Shown piece by piece: positions 49,401 through 60,044 of a stretch of DNA of 64,000 nucleotides; position 1 is the stretch's first letter; every line of letters starts with the position of its first letter. Origin of the DNA: Trileptium ribeirensis (taxonomy: Eukaryota > Nematoda > Enoplea > Enoplida > Thoracostomopsidae); NCBI GenBank assembly GCA_030248225.1, contig JASANE010003505.1:1-64000 (forward strand). Reading direction: 5' to 3'. The notes beneath the pieces were generated by a model, which was not told where the DNA came from, did no database searches, and was given only the letters and a program-made list of their open reading frames with translations. A program made the position numbers and the translations under genes.

Positions 49401-49927
49401 CTTTTTTGATAATGAATTTAGTTAGTTTACTATGAGTAGACGAGCAGTTTTATTACTAGCTGATTACCAGATTATGCTATTTTAACAGTGGTCGCTATAC
49501 TATAAAGATAGGGCCTGATTTTTCGTAAGACGTTGAGCGGGTGTTACATTGGTAACATGTCTTCCATTGGTGAACCCAATTGATCGTTCCCTGCTCGAAG
49601 AGAGCAAAACAATCGAATCAACGACGTGCTTTACAATGATAACAATACGCAAACGATCCACAAAACACTCATCTTCTTTTCAAACTGCGAGCAAGCGAAC
49701 ATTGGAAAGGCTCGAGCATTTAGTCATGCGTTTAACATGGACATCCGGATTTGATCAAACCCTAATGCGAATGACCATGCGCCTAACGAAGCCGATACGG
49801 TAGTCCGTAACGGCGACAATCAATTCTTAACATTGGCTTTTATAACAACGAAGGCGAATAAGTTACAGGAATCATGTGTTTCATCAACCGCTCATTCAGC
49901 AATGACAAGGGCCACACGACGGAATGC
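40442..49927. other. AT-rich non-coding region
   Basis: No gene or RNA gene is supported. It contains a perfect palindrome CCCAACTAC-CGACG-GTAGTTGGG at about 45250-45273 that resembles CCCAGTTAACGACGGCA near 25960, AAATTT-rich runs like those at 20280 (46470-46670; 48020-48110), and a hairpin at 47082-47107. The 113-residue ORF at 46261-46602 shows no recognisable motif and ends inside the AAATTT-rich run. Confidence 0.55.
47082..47107. repeat. Perfect 11-bp hairpin
   Basis: ACGAGATGTGC, loop TTGA, GCACATCTCGT. It is followed by ordinary AT-rich sequence with no T run, so it is not a classical terminator. The function is unknown. Confidence 0.8.
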
Positions 49928-49935
49928 CATTCGGA

Positions 49936-50489
49936 CAGGCGCGTAGCTAGAAAATCGCGACAGGGGGGGATGCCAAAAAACTGTATGAGGTCTTGAATTG
50001 CTCGAAATCTAAATACTACATCGTCCTGATATGTGCTGATAGCCTAAGTAGTATTTTCGACCTCCTGATTCAGTGAATGGGAATTTATACGTTGGTTCAA
50101 CTTGCAGCGTTGAACTAGCGAATTTTATTTTATGTTCTCGTGTTAAACACCCTGCCTTCCGCAAAGCCAAGGAGTCCGCGATATCTGGATAAGGAGAATC
50201 ACAAACCGGTATTAGAGGAGGTGTCCGCTGTGGGGAAGCAATTTGTTCCTGTGACGAGCTAGAAGGGTTCTCGCGCTGTGATTCAAGCCCAGGCACCGTT
50301 TCCTGAGAAGATTTTGGGATATCGGTGAAAACATCTGATCGTTGAGTCATAAAGAATTGGCTGAGACTAGATTGTTTACCCTTTTTAGGTGGCGGTGGGA
50401 TGAACCAACGGTGAAGCTCAAAAAATTTCTCGAAGCAAAATCCTGACAGGGGGGACATTCCCCCATTTCCCCCCCTGGCTACGCCACTG
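49936..50489 (-). mobile_element. Internally deleted hAT element with 8-bp target duplication
   Basis: The right end reads, on the minus strand, CAGTGGCGTAGCCAGGGGGG, a common hAT terminus; the left end is CAGGCGCGTAGCTAG. It is flanked by CATTCGGA at 49928-49935 and 50490-50497. At 554 bp it is far shorter than an autonomous hAT element. It keeps the first part of a transposase gene on the minus strand and has lost the catalytic region. Confidence 0.9.
50009..50458 (-). pseudogene. N-terminal fragment of a hAT transposase (ZMYM/TTF-type)
   Basis: The 149-residue frame starts just inside the right terminal repeat. It has a Ser/Gln-rich linker and then PDIADSLALRKAGCLTREHK followed by a YKFPFTES motif, which matches the zinc-finger N-terminus of ZMYM1-like hAT transposases (usual form P-x-Y-K-F-P). 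The frame ends shortly after, at 50009. The DDE catalytic core and dimerisation domain are missing, so it cannot transpose itself. Confidence 0.6.
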
Positions 50490-51010
50490 CATTCGGATGT
50501 GCGATCAACGGTATTTTCGAGCGATCCTGTTTCACGTGGTCATGTTAATGATTCGGTCTTAAAGGACGAGGACACTAATTCAACAAGGCACTATTGATCA
50601 CAACCGATCATTTTTCGTATGGCAATGGCAAATGTGCTGCGGTAGTCAGATTCTGATGCATCTGTTGTTTTGAATTGGCTGTTATCAATCACATGCTGAC
50701 GCCATGCAAGGTCGTACGCATATTGCTGTTGGTCTCCGGGCACGTGTAATCGAATTCGAATCAATCGTGGACTAGCATTATCTGCGAAAATCCGAAATGG
50801 TCGACAACGACTCAACAACGATAACTCAATTTTAGAGCTGTCAAGTAATAAAGCGAAAAGTCATCAAAAGCAATAAGCCAAGTAGTGTTACTCGGAACTG
50901 AAAACACAAGACTTGTTAACGCTACCGCACAGTTTAATCACAAAAAACCTTAAACCTACAACAAGCAACCAAATGACCCAAATGATATCAATTCGATCAA
51001 ATTATGCAAT

Positions 51011-51420
51011 TTCTTCGAAAAAGATGTCGAAGCTTGGTTCAAGCAAATCGAGCAAATGTTGCTTTACGCTTAGGAATCCGGTAAGCTCAATAGCTTCATT
51101 TCGGTACTACCGAGTCACGTTATTCAAGAAAGAGTTGCCTAGGTCAATGATGCTTACGGCCACGTCGAGCGAGACATAATCGATTTTTTCACAGCAAGCG
51201 ATAAACGCAAGCTTCGACAACACTTAGCTGTACAACAGCTTGGTGAGCGCAAACTTTCGGTCGCATTATAACACATGCAACGACTCGCACCCAACAACAA
51301 TAGTTTGGTGCTGCTTATATTTTTAGAGATGCTTCCACAATCCGTTCGGATAGTCCCTATCGCGTTATCGCTCGATAAACTGGCCGACACCGCCGACAAA
51401 GTGCTGGATCGTTCGAATAA
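51011..51420 (+). pseudogene. Gag fragment of the decayed Gypsy element
   Basis: Reads FFEKDVEAWFKQIEQMLL, then after a stop VLPSHVIQERV, DKRKLRQHLAVQQLGERK, and LEMLPQSVRIVPIALSLDKL. These blocks correspond in order to the capsid region of CsRn1/Mag-group Gag (W-F-x-Q-I-E, R-L-x-Q-L-L-x-x-x-x-L-G-D, L-P-x-x-V-R, L-A-x-x-A-D). At least three stop codons fall inside it. Confidence 0.7.
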
Positions 51421-51769
51421 CAACGGCGCCACATACCGTATGATCAAGGAGAGCAATGATCGACTCAAACAATTCGAAAAACGGCGCGATATATTGTGCA
51501 CAATGGTTCAAGCGTTTGATCCGCGTGCCAGACCGAATCAACGTGTATGATGCTACGGAAATAATCCACATCATGAAGACAGCGACATATGTAGTGGTGT
51601 ATTACATTCTTGTTCACGACAGAGAAGACCGAAGAGATCGAATTGCGAAATATTACTCCGGTTTTGGTAATGACGCGATAAGAGTGCGTCTCAATACTAA
51701 TGGAGCAAGCTAATTTCGAAAAACAAACAATAACTTCAACTGTAGTGCGGCCACCGAGGGGAGTAAAAT

Positions 51770-51995
51770 CAGCTCGTATAACCGCAAACCCGATCGACAT
51801 CGACACTGGCAGCGACATAATGCTGTTACTGATATCTTTTAGTTTTCCAAAGTCTGTCTGTTCCGACTACGAAAACCTTGCACCTGCTAAATCAACTGCA
51901 ATTAAAATCTGCAGCAATCGAACTCTGCAATTTCGGCTGGACGGCATTAATAAATGGTATCAGTGGCGGTTCGTCATTCCAACGTATCTCAACCG
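51770..51995 (+). pseudogene. Protease fragment of the decayed Gypsy element
   Basis: The retropepsin motif IDTGSDI is at about 51799-51819, followed by LAPAKSTAIKICSNRTLQF and WRFVIP, the usual order in Gypsy proteases of this group. It lies in an ORF from 51700, but the upstream linker to gag is shifted. Confidence 0.7.
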
Positions 51996-52429
51996 ATCAC
52001 ACCAGTTGAAAACCGTAGCGGTAACACTATTCGACCAGCCGTTAAACCTAACGAGATGCACAATCACAACCATGGTCGACAGCGAGCAGGCGACCAGGGC
52101 TGTGTCCGGCAATATCGTCAAATCAGTGACATAATACTCTTCACCTACGACCAAATTGTACGATTCAAGTCTGTTCTACAGGAAAAATCAACTAATGCTC
52201 CCACCACGCATCTAATTCTACACTATAGTTACGAGTTTTCTTCCGTGTTTTGCAAGACCACGGAGGCTATTCGGTTACAAACAGCCAACAAAAGCCGAAC
52301 ACGCTGAAGGGCCTGGGGGTCCGAGGCCTCAGGGGTGGGTAGGCCCTTGAGCCCTTGCTTCGGCATGTGTGATCAACACGTACATATGTGATACTCTAGT
52401 GATAAATGTTACCAATGACGAACCTCACT

Positions 52430-53010
52430 ATCCTCTGAACCGTGTATTAACGAACCTTGATAAATATGGACCTAGAATTAAAAGTTGTAGAGACGAATTC
52501 CTCAATTTGTCGGCATCGAGGTTTCTGCGAATGAAATCAGCCCACTGACGCGCAGCGTCGAGCTTCGTTCTGCACTTTGACATATAAAGTCGTGAAACCT
52601 CCGATACTAGCTTATCCGCAACGCGATGCATGCATTGTTCTGATAACTGGCACATCGAATCAAGCCACTGGTGCGCTGTTATGCATCAAATTGTAAACGG
52701 CAAGCCCCGCTCAATCACCGTTTTCATTCGTAAGTTCAGCCACAGCGATTGAAACAAGTAAACCTGTGACCGTGAACTGCTTGCGATTTGCCTTAGATTC
52801 AGACATTTCTTCTGGGTTACTGGTCACCGATTCACTCTATTAAACACAAGCCATAAACAGCTTGTCTGTTGCTTCAACATGAAGAATTTTAGCCATCAAC
52901 AAATGCGATGGCTATCGTGTATCTTCGAGTTTGAAATTGTGATTCGCCACGTGGTTGGTACCGAAGAAATGGTCGGCGGCTGCCTTTCACGCGCTGTAGT
53001 TGCCTCAGCC
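52430..53010 (+). pseudogene. RT thumb remnant and RNase H of the decayed Gypsy element
   Basis: VLTNLDKYGPRIKSCRDEF resembles the RT thumb; then IRKFSH, DREQLLAICLRFRHF, and SHQQMRWLSCIFEFEIVIRH with VVGGCLSRAV-like ending match the order of Gypsy RNase H motifs. Several stops interrupt it, and catalytic positions are partly lost. The polymerase core is deleted. Confidence 0.65.
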
Positions 53011-53059
53011 TGAGCGACACAGACGGTCGAAGGATTCATAAATGGTCAATTAAGCGATG

Positions 53060-53360
53060 AACTTCAGCAAATGTTTTCCAATGCGATATCGTTGACCACT
53101 CTTCAAAAAACTACCGCAGCTCAGTACTGTCGAGGAAAAGAATCGACCATTCTTGCTGTCAATGTTTCGAAGACGCGTATTTGCTTCGTTCCAATGACTC
53201 TAGGACGAAGGCTCAGGCCGACTTTGGCAATAATTTGCCAGTTGTATATCTGGCCCGGCATGAGAAAAGTGGTTCACAATGTGATTAAAATTTGCGGAGA
53301 TTGTCACGTCACGAAAATCAGTAGCCATACAATGACACCAATCGCAGCATTTGGCGAAAT
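53060..53360 (+). pseudogene. Integrase zinc-binding remnant of the decayed Gypsy element
   Basis: The ORF 53071-53469 contains YIWPGMRKVVHNVIKICGDC, which matches the second half of the HHCC domain (W-P-G-x-x-x-D-V ... C-x2-C), and TPIAAFGE after it. The core with DDE residues is not present downstream. Confidence 0.65.
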
Positions 53361-53824
53361 CTTAATATTTAGGAAATTACAATATATATCCAAATATGGG
53401 AGTTACCGCAAGTTTGAAATTGATCTCTTGCAGATTAACGTTTGGTATATGCCTGGCTTGCTGCCTTAAACACTACTTTCTATTACTAGCCATATGCATA
53501 GTAAATTATGTTGAATTTTGATTATTTTCCGTTGCAACAGTGGAAATAGAACAATGTGAAAAGTCACTGCATATTGTGGGAGGATTTAATTCAATAAGGG
53601 TAGTTATTATCAGTAGCTGTATGACGTAGGTTCAAACAAACACTATTCCCTAAATCAAATAATCTTTTCAAGACCAGTTGAAATATTATATGTTAACAGT
53701 TTAACTCCACACTGCGTCAAATGTAACAAACATATAATGTGAAATTGTACTAATTCAGTTTGCTGTATGGTTTGTATTTCCAAGTACGTTGTTACTCGCC
53801 CTATTTCCATCATTTAACAGTATA

Positions 53825-53962
53825 GCAACACTTTTCTACATGGTTCAGTAGCTTGAGTATGCCGCTCGAAAAAATGCTATGTGGTTTCGATTCCTGGCAC
53901 CATAGTCTGCTTGTTTAACACTCCACGACGCATAAATTAATTCCAGCGTTGAAGGGCTAATA
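53825..53962 (+). repeat. Relic of the tRNA-like MITE
   Basis: It aligns over its length with the two intact MITEs: AGCAACA, TGGTTCAGTAG (box A-like), GGTTTCGATTCCTGG (box B-like, 53883-53897), then TTTAACACTCCACGA, TAAATTAATTC and GAAGGGCTAA at the end. The left terminal part is missing or too diverged to see. Confidence 0.65.
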
Positions 53963-54353
53963 GTATCTTGGCTCTAGACAACATTGTGAAATCGAGGCGT
54001 TTAAAAACATAAAAAAATTCTCATGCTAGAATTTTCAATAACCCTGCTAACGGCTTTGTGGCTATTACATTGAAATTATTCCAGCTACTCACCTTTATTT
54101 CACAGATTAGAACCACCGCCGCGCTGCGACTTTTATATCATTTCGTTATACATATACTTTGTACGTAATTATACACTTTGGTGTAGTTTACTAATTAACT
54201 TGAGCGTTTCACATCCATTAAACCAGATAATTTATTGAAAGGACACTGATTCCAGTTTAAAGTTTGATTTTTCAACTAGGACTCCTGCCATTGAATATCA
54301 CGATCGTAGAAGACAATATTAATGGAAATTTATATGAATGAAAAGCTTATGCG

Positions 54354-55322
54354 TGAGTGAACTTAAGGCGACCCCGCCATCCATCCTATTTTATTATTAC
54401 CGATATCGAACCCTTGTTACGAAAAAAAGGTGAATTTCATTATGCGTTTCCCTAACCGAAAATTGGCAAAATGAAATTCAAGTTCCAAAAATTAGACCCT
54501 ATCTTCGATGGAATTTCTGCGTTTTCAATTTGCAGAAATTAGGTTCTCTAATACCTAATCATATATATTTGGATTATTCAGTGTTTGCGAACAAAGTTAA
54601 TGCAAAAATGACATCATAAACAAATCAATCCTATAGTTAAGCTCTCGGTGTTTGCGAACAAAACCGGTTTAATTAAAATTCGACAAATTTTCGTTCCCAA
54701 AAATTTGAGTAAATTTACTTGCATTTTCGAGAACACAAAATGTTTAGATTCAATCGAGAGTGCTGCATTCGCGAACAGTTTTACGCCGAATTTCAAATGA
54801 TCAAACAGCGTTCCGTAACATTTTTCATGCAAAATTACAAAATAGGATGGTTCATTGGGTTAGTTTAATGTGGGAGTAAACTTAACATGCGCCCTCTGGC
54901 TATCTTATTTTGTTATTCGGAAAAGATTCGTTGCCGAATTATACCTACTCAAGCAACAATTTGATGTTTTCTGTACGCGGACATGAAAATTGTTTGCGGA
55001 CAAAATTTTATCGCTTTTGAATTAACATGGCTTATGTTCGCGAACATATTAACGACATACTATAAGACCCTTTCGTATATTCCGTCGCATTTATATTGCA
55101 TTTTTTGTTCGCGAACAGGGACGGATCCTAATTGAAAACTAATAATCGTCGTGCAACAGTTATTAGCCAAATGCAAATCACTACATCTTTTCTATGAATG
55201 AATCGAATTCAATTTCTTACTTGTTCCCTAACAACGAAGGCGGATCCGACATCGGGTTTACGAAATAGGAAAGAGATTGGTGGCCGCAGGCTAAGCTTAG
55301 TCACGCACAAGTTTAGTCGCGT
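54354..55322. mobile_element. Second Harbinger-like element with internal palindromes (decayed)
   Basis: The left end TGAGTGAACTTAAGGCGACC, followed by CCATCCATCCTATTTT, corresponds to the left end of the element at 30144; the right end is AAGTTTAGTCGCG. The body contains about nine variants of TGTTCGCGAACA (near 54582, 54650, 54768, 55034, 55105 and others). The right end holds a doubled terminal motif (TTAGTCACGCA then TTTAGTCGCGT). The flanking duplication is not clear. Confidence 0.65.
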
Positions 55323-55637
55323 ATTACTGTGTACTGGTCATAAAAACCAGCTACTATAAACTTCAAAAATACCTGTACCAGTGTCATCGTTAATATTTGT
55401 AAGAATATCTCGTGTCTGCAGACAATTTTATACGCATTAGCTATACGTTAGTTGTCGGTTGTATCTTTATTTCATCTTAGTTGGGAATGGATGTGGTTTG
55501 TTTCTTATTTGCTTCTGTTCAAGTATTTTTGTGTGCTCCAATACACATCTACAGCTGTTGACTCCTTGTAGTAACTACTCTGCTGAAAAATACCACATCT
55601 CATCACCATATTGACGTAGGCTCATTCCTTGGCCTAA

Positions 55638-55902
55638 CCCTCTCATGCTCGTAAGGTCCAAATGGACCAAACGCACATTGCGACTCGTTGTGTTAACTGA
55701 GTTTGTCGTATATCGTACGTTTGAACGTGCGTTGTTGTTCGCTCGCATTGTGAGGTTCTTTAGGGAACCGAGCAACAACTCTCAGATAGCTCAGTGGTTT
55801 GTGTACACAAGTTTCAATCGTACGTTTCGGGTTCGATCCCTGGCGCAGGCTTGAGTTTGTCAAACATTCCACGATACTCAAATTAATTCGGGCATGAAAG
55901 GG
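55638..55902 (+). mobile_element. piggyBac-type MITE carrying a tRNA-like promoter (copy 2)
   Basis: It is the inverse-orientation partner of 40173-40437 with the same length of 265 bp. The 3' flank is TTAA (55903-55906); the 5' flank has decayed to CTAA (55634-55637). Ends are CCCTCTCATGCTCG and CGGGCATGAAAGGG. Confidence 0.85.
55787..55840 (+). promoter_or_regulatory. tRNA-like Pol III internal promoter (copy 2)
   Basis: Box A TAGCTCAGTGG (55787-55797) and box B GGTTCGATCCC (55830-55840) are both identical to those of copy 1. The hairpin GGTTCTTTAGGGAACC lies upstream. No tRNA cloverleaf closes. Confidence 0.7.
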
Positions 55903-55906
55903 TTAA

Positions 55907-56746
55907 TATTAAGTTTGGTTTATGTGTTTCGCCAAAAATATATAAATTTGAAAATCCAGCTAACATCTGTAGATAGCAAGCAGAAGTCAGTGAGTGTTAT
56001 ACCGTCTGCCGTGTCAGAGACAGTTCAGAATAAACAAGATATTGTGAAACCGAGTGTCCGCAAAGGCAGTATGGGAAGTCATGAGACTAACGGTTTGTAT
56101 AACTTCAAATGTTATTCTATGATTGCTGTCAAGCAATGATGTACCTAGCTAAATACGATAGCAGGCATAGAATGTGAATGACAGAGAAAATGGTGTACCA
56201 CGGGCAAAAATTACAGAAATCGAAATGAAATATTCTATTTTTCTAAGTAAAACAAAAACTATGTGATCGGACGGAAAGTTCAGCAATATCCTGAATTCTA
56301 TGCTCTTTTTGTATTGATCGATTTCAAATATCATTGTTGAGTTAAGTATGTCAAACTTTGGAACGCGGTTTTGTACTACAATCTTTAAATATATACTAAT
56401 TTGATTGCAATTACTGTGTTTCAAGAAAAATGATTTAACACTTGAATCATGTTCATACACCACATTGTATACAAACGGAAACAATCTAAATAAAGGTCCA
56501 ATCTCATCATTTATTTGGCAAAAATTGCAAAAGTTCTCAACATATAATTCAATTTTTTCTAACTTCAAGCTTACCTGTTATGGTAAAACCGTTCAAAAAC
56601 AAAAAAGTGCGGTTCTTATACCTTTTCCAAAAATCTTAATTTTATCAACGTGCGTTTATTTACTGGGGAGGTATAGTGCCTTAAATTGCGTTGAAAATGA
56701 AGTAATTTACAATAATATCTAACGTAATTTATTGCTCTTAACTATA
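55907..56746. other. AT-rich stretch before the third LTR
   Basis: No supported gene. Two overlapping ORFs of 105-139 residues on opposite strands (56149-56722) have no recognisable motif and AT-driven composition. Confidence 0.5.
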
Positions 56747-58479
56747 TGTAACAGGACCGTTCCGGTCTGTTACGTTGGCCCCCAACTCTCATCAAGGTAC
56801 GTTAAGGACTCGTCAAAGCTCGAAAAGCTGATAATCAGTACTCTAACACGACCCGCCCCGACGTTCCGTCGTGTAAACTTGGTCCCTGTAGAGCCATGGA
56901 TCCGTATTGCTTGTATTATCTTGTCCGTTGTTATGCCGTATGAAATTGTAACTGTCTTTCACATCGCTATGATTGTCCGCTGTAGATGTCATGCTTTCTT
57001 TTGTAGTTGTGCGCATGTACAAGTAAGGAGACGTGTCATAGTCAGGAAAATGGCAATACCGCTAAACTGAACCAATCATAGGTAAATTTTAGAGTTTATG
57101 GAGACTTCGACCAGGTTAAAATTTCTTGATTTCATTGTTAAGCACATAAGGTTAAAATTACGACCGTCCGCAAATAGGAAGCCTCTCGGCCGATCGCCAC
57201 ACATCGAACGGCAGTGGCTGTCCGCTGAACGACGAACAACATTGACACCGAAATTCGCTGGGGAGTAGTGAAATCTTAAAATATTAATTTTATCTAGCTT
57301 AACCCAAAGTTCTGTCCACGGTTGAGCTTGAAGGAATACAACGGCAAACGCGAAAACAAAAAAATTGGATTTTGGTAAACGAATGAACCGGACGTGGCTT
57401 CAACGAGCCGTACCCGGTTACCGCTCCGGAATTCGAAATAGTGCTCCGAATATTTTCGGTGCAGAATTCATTGCGCTTTGAGAAGAGGTCCCTTAGAACA
57501 AAATCTGTTCACAGGTTATTGCGTTATATTAATAATTTCATCTCTTACTCGTCGAAACAACCGCTGCCTATGCTAGGCAGGGTTATTGTCATCATTTGAT
57601 TGAATCATTTTTCTATGTCGCAAATATCTTTCGGCCCCTAATGTCTTCCCAAAACTAAAGCGAGCCTTAGCCCGTCCCGACCCTGACCCAAAATACGTTG
57701 TCTTATTTGCTACGGCTACCATACGAACCGATTCGGGCCAAATCGCCTCCGAATCAACGCCGTCGCCGAGTTTATAACTCTTTACGATTTTCCATGGAAG
57801 GTCCTCGTTCGGACTTCTGGGTATCACTGTGTCGATTCATCGAACCTATAATGCAAGAACTTCGTCACGTTCCGATCTGCCCCTCCAGTTGTACATTGAG
57901 TACAACGAAAGCGTGCCTGCATGTGTCATTTCCATCAAAATCGCTCGATCAGGAGTGCCCCTATTGCTACCTCCTGTTTCAGGAGCAATTCCGGTAAATC
58001 TTTTGCATAGCCCTGGGTTCCAACATCGTTAAGGATTCCAACGAGCCCTGGCGGGTCTTGATGGACCCAGCAGTTCAGACGCTATAACGAGCCTCCTTTC
58101 TTGACTATCATTTCCCATTATATACTGTAGAAAGCGACATCCATTTTTCTTCTGTTTTGTGAAATAGTATTATTTTTCCACCAGCTCTAAATCTCATTCG
58201 ATTCATCAATTCTTGGAGAATACAATGATATGCGGCGGGTCTTTATCTGATCTTCCGATGACCCGTGGCAACCCACCAAAGTACGCTCGTTCGAATAGCC
58301 CTCTCAAGGCAAGTCCAACGATAGTCCTGGGGCTTCGTTCTGCGCAGCCGTTTGGCCAGGAGAGCCTGCTAAAGCCCCCTATACTAATATATAAACTGAC
58401 CTGCATGGGTCAGAGCCTAATACGGCGCCCAACCACCTCGTGTTTGGTACCAGTCGAACCCATTTTTCGTCCCTTGGGA

Positions 58480-58770
58480 CGAATCCGACCCCTGCCCACC
58501 AAAAATCCCTCGGGAAACCCTTGTCCACACACCCTTCCCAGACCCCGTTTTGTTTTGTTATTTTCTTTTTCTTTTTCTCTCATTACTCGACTTTTCGGTC
58601 GGTCTTTTGTTTCTGCTCCTTTTGGTTGTCGTGTCGCTGTGTGTCTCCGTGTCTTTCTTGTTCTTTTTTCTTTTCTTGGCTGTCTGCCTTCTCTTTCTGT
58701 TCTCCCTTTTCTTTGTTTCTTGCTCTCTCTGTGTCTCTCTTTTGTCTTTTCCTCTCTGTCTACCTCCAAC
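58480..58770 (+). repeat. Pyrimidine-rich tract of the third LTR
   Basis: A T/C-rich run with TTTTC words and a short hairpin (CGAC/GTCG near 58588-58602). It is the counterpart of 15270-15480. ORFs on both strands here are low-complexity artefacts. Confidence 0.6.
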
Positions 58771-59768
58771 TTTAATTAAAATATTAATTAAAATATTACT
58801 AATAATACTAAGGATAGACATATATATTTATATAAATAAGATATAGATTTATATATAAAATAAAAACAAACCCGAGCTAAAATTCGTAAGTTTTACGTAT
58901 TATATAACATACGTAGTATATAGGGACACGGAGGTTGGTTTAGAGCCCCGCGGCGACCCTGCTGGGTCCCGGGCGGGGGTGCCCTTCAGGAAGGTGATTG
59001 CCCAAGGGGTACCCTGTCCCTGACCCTGGGGAAAGTCCCGTCCCGCGGCGCGTTCCCGTCCCGTGCGTGTTTAAAGTCGGTGTTCTTTTGGACTAGTTAT
59101 AAGCGAAAATAAAAACATCCACCAGACTTATATTTAAACGTGCAATGTTAGCACGGGCTAGTGTAGGAAGTATAGGAGATTGTTGAGATCAATGGCAAGG
59201 ATCGGCGGGTATAACAAAGGGCTGTATAACCGGACGGTACCTTTTCAGAGTATTATTGACGCAACTATTTTGTGGTAGACATATATGTCAACGTGCAATG
59301 TTTGGACGCACCTATATAGATTCCATAGGAAATAGTCAACGGAAATTGGGTCGGGGTTCATATTCAATGGCTAGATTTGGTAATTAAGAATTAATATTTC
59401 CATAATTTTAATTATAGTAATATTTAATAACTTAGGGTTAATAATTGTTGGTTCATGGAATGAATCGTTTCATTGTGAGAACGTGTGATTTGCCAGACAA
59501 AAAGATTAACAGTATTGAAACAAAGGGCGAAATTTCGACCTTCACCCCAATTTGGCAGATGTTTTCCTATTGTCTGCCCCTCTGCCTAAAGTGACCACCG
59601 GTTTACTGTAACCGGCCAAAATACAAACTTTGAAACTTTTCCGATTGGCGATCGGAATTAAAATTGGAAAATTGGGGGCGACGAGAAAACGCCTCCGATT
59701 GGAGGACGCCAAAATCTATATGCTTCAACATGGGTTAAAATTTCGAGGTTAGGACTGTCGCCATCGAA

Positions 59769-59975
59769 TCAGTTGGACTTCGACACCACGGAGTTCGGTC
59801 GACTCTACTGACCGGCTCCGTGGCATAGCTAGTATTATTCAGTCGACATTGTTTTTCTGTTTGTTTCTCGCAAGGTTTTTGGATCGAAGGACGTATGAAG
59901 AGGAAGCCACGTAGCGTCCCGTGCTACGTGATGGGGTAGTAGCTAGCGCTCCCCGCAGGGACCGACGACGTAAGT
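59769..59975 (+). promoter_or_regulatory. Putative start and leader module of the third LTR
   Basis: TCAGTT (59769-59774), hairpin 59786-59823 (CCACGGAG/CTCCGTGG, inner CGGTC/GACCG, loop GACTCTACT), hairpin 59908-59930 (CACGTAGC/GCTACGTG) and donor GTAAGT (59970-59975). The order and spacing are as in the other copies. Confidence 0.5.
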
Positions 59976-60044
59976 GTAGGTTCGGGGAGTTAGGAAGAGT
60001 TCAAGGGGGTTTAATTTCCCCGAGGTTAAGAATGTAAGGTAAAC

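Larger units (their letters stand above)
50900..53470 (+). pseudogene. Decayed Ty3/Gypsy element, CsRn1/Mag-like
   Basis: Fragments of a standard gag-pol lie in order on the + strand with many stops and shifts: gag (51011-51420), protease (about 51770-51995), RT thumb piece (about 52430-52510), RNase H (about 52655-53010) and the integrase zinc-binding region (about 53060-53360). RT fingers and palm, and the integrase core, are gone. A possible tRNA-Trp-like primer site (TGGTCTCCGGGCACGTG, 50730-50746) precedes gag. It is unrelated to the giant element's pol, which has a different protease and gag context. No LTRs were recognised. Confidence 0.75.

Noticed and set aside
55787..55860. A true tRNA gene
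   Set aside because: Boxes A and B are good, but acceptor and D-stem do not pair.
58410..58846. Overlapping ORFs on both strands (Ser/Phe/Leu-rich and Arg/Lys/Glu-rich)
   Set aside because: They fall in the pyrimidine-rich tract of the LTR and are low-complexity.
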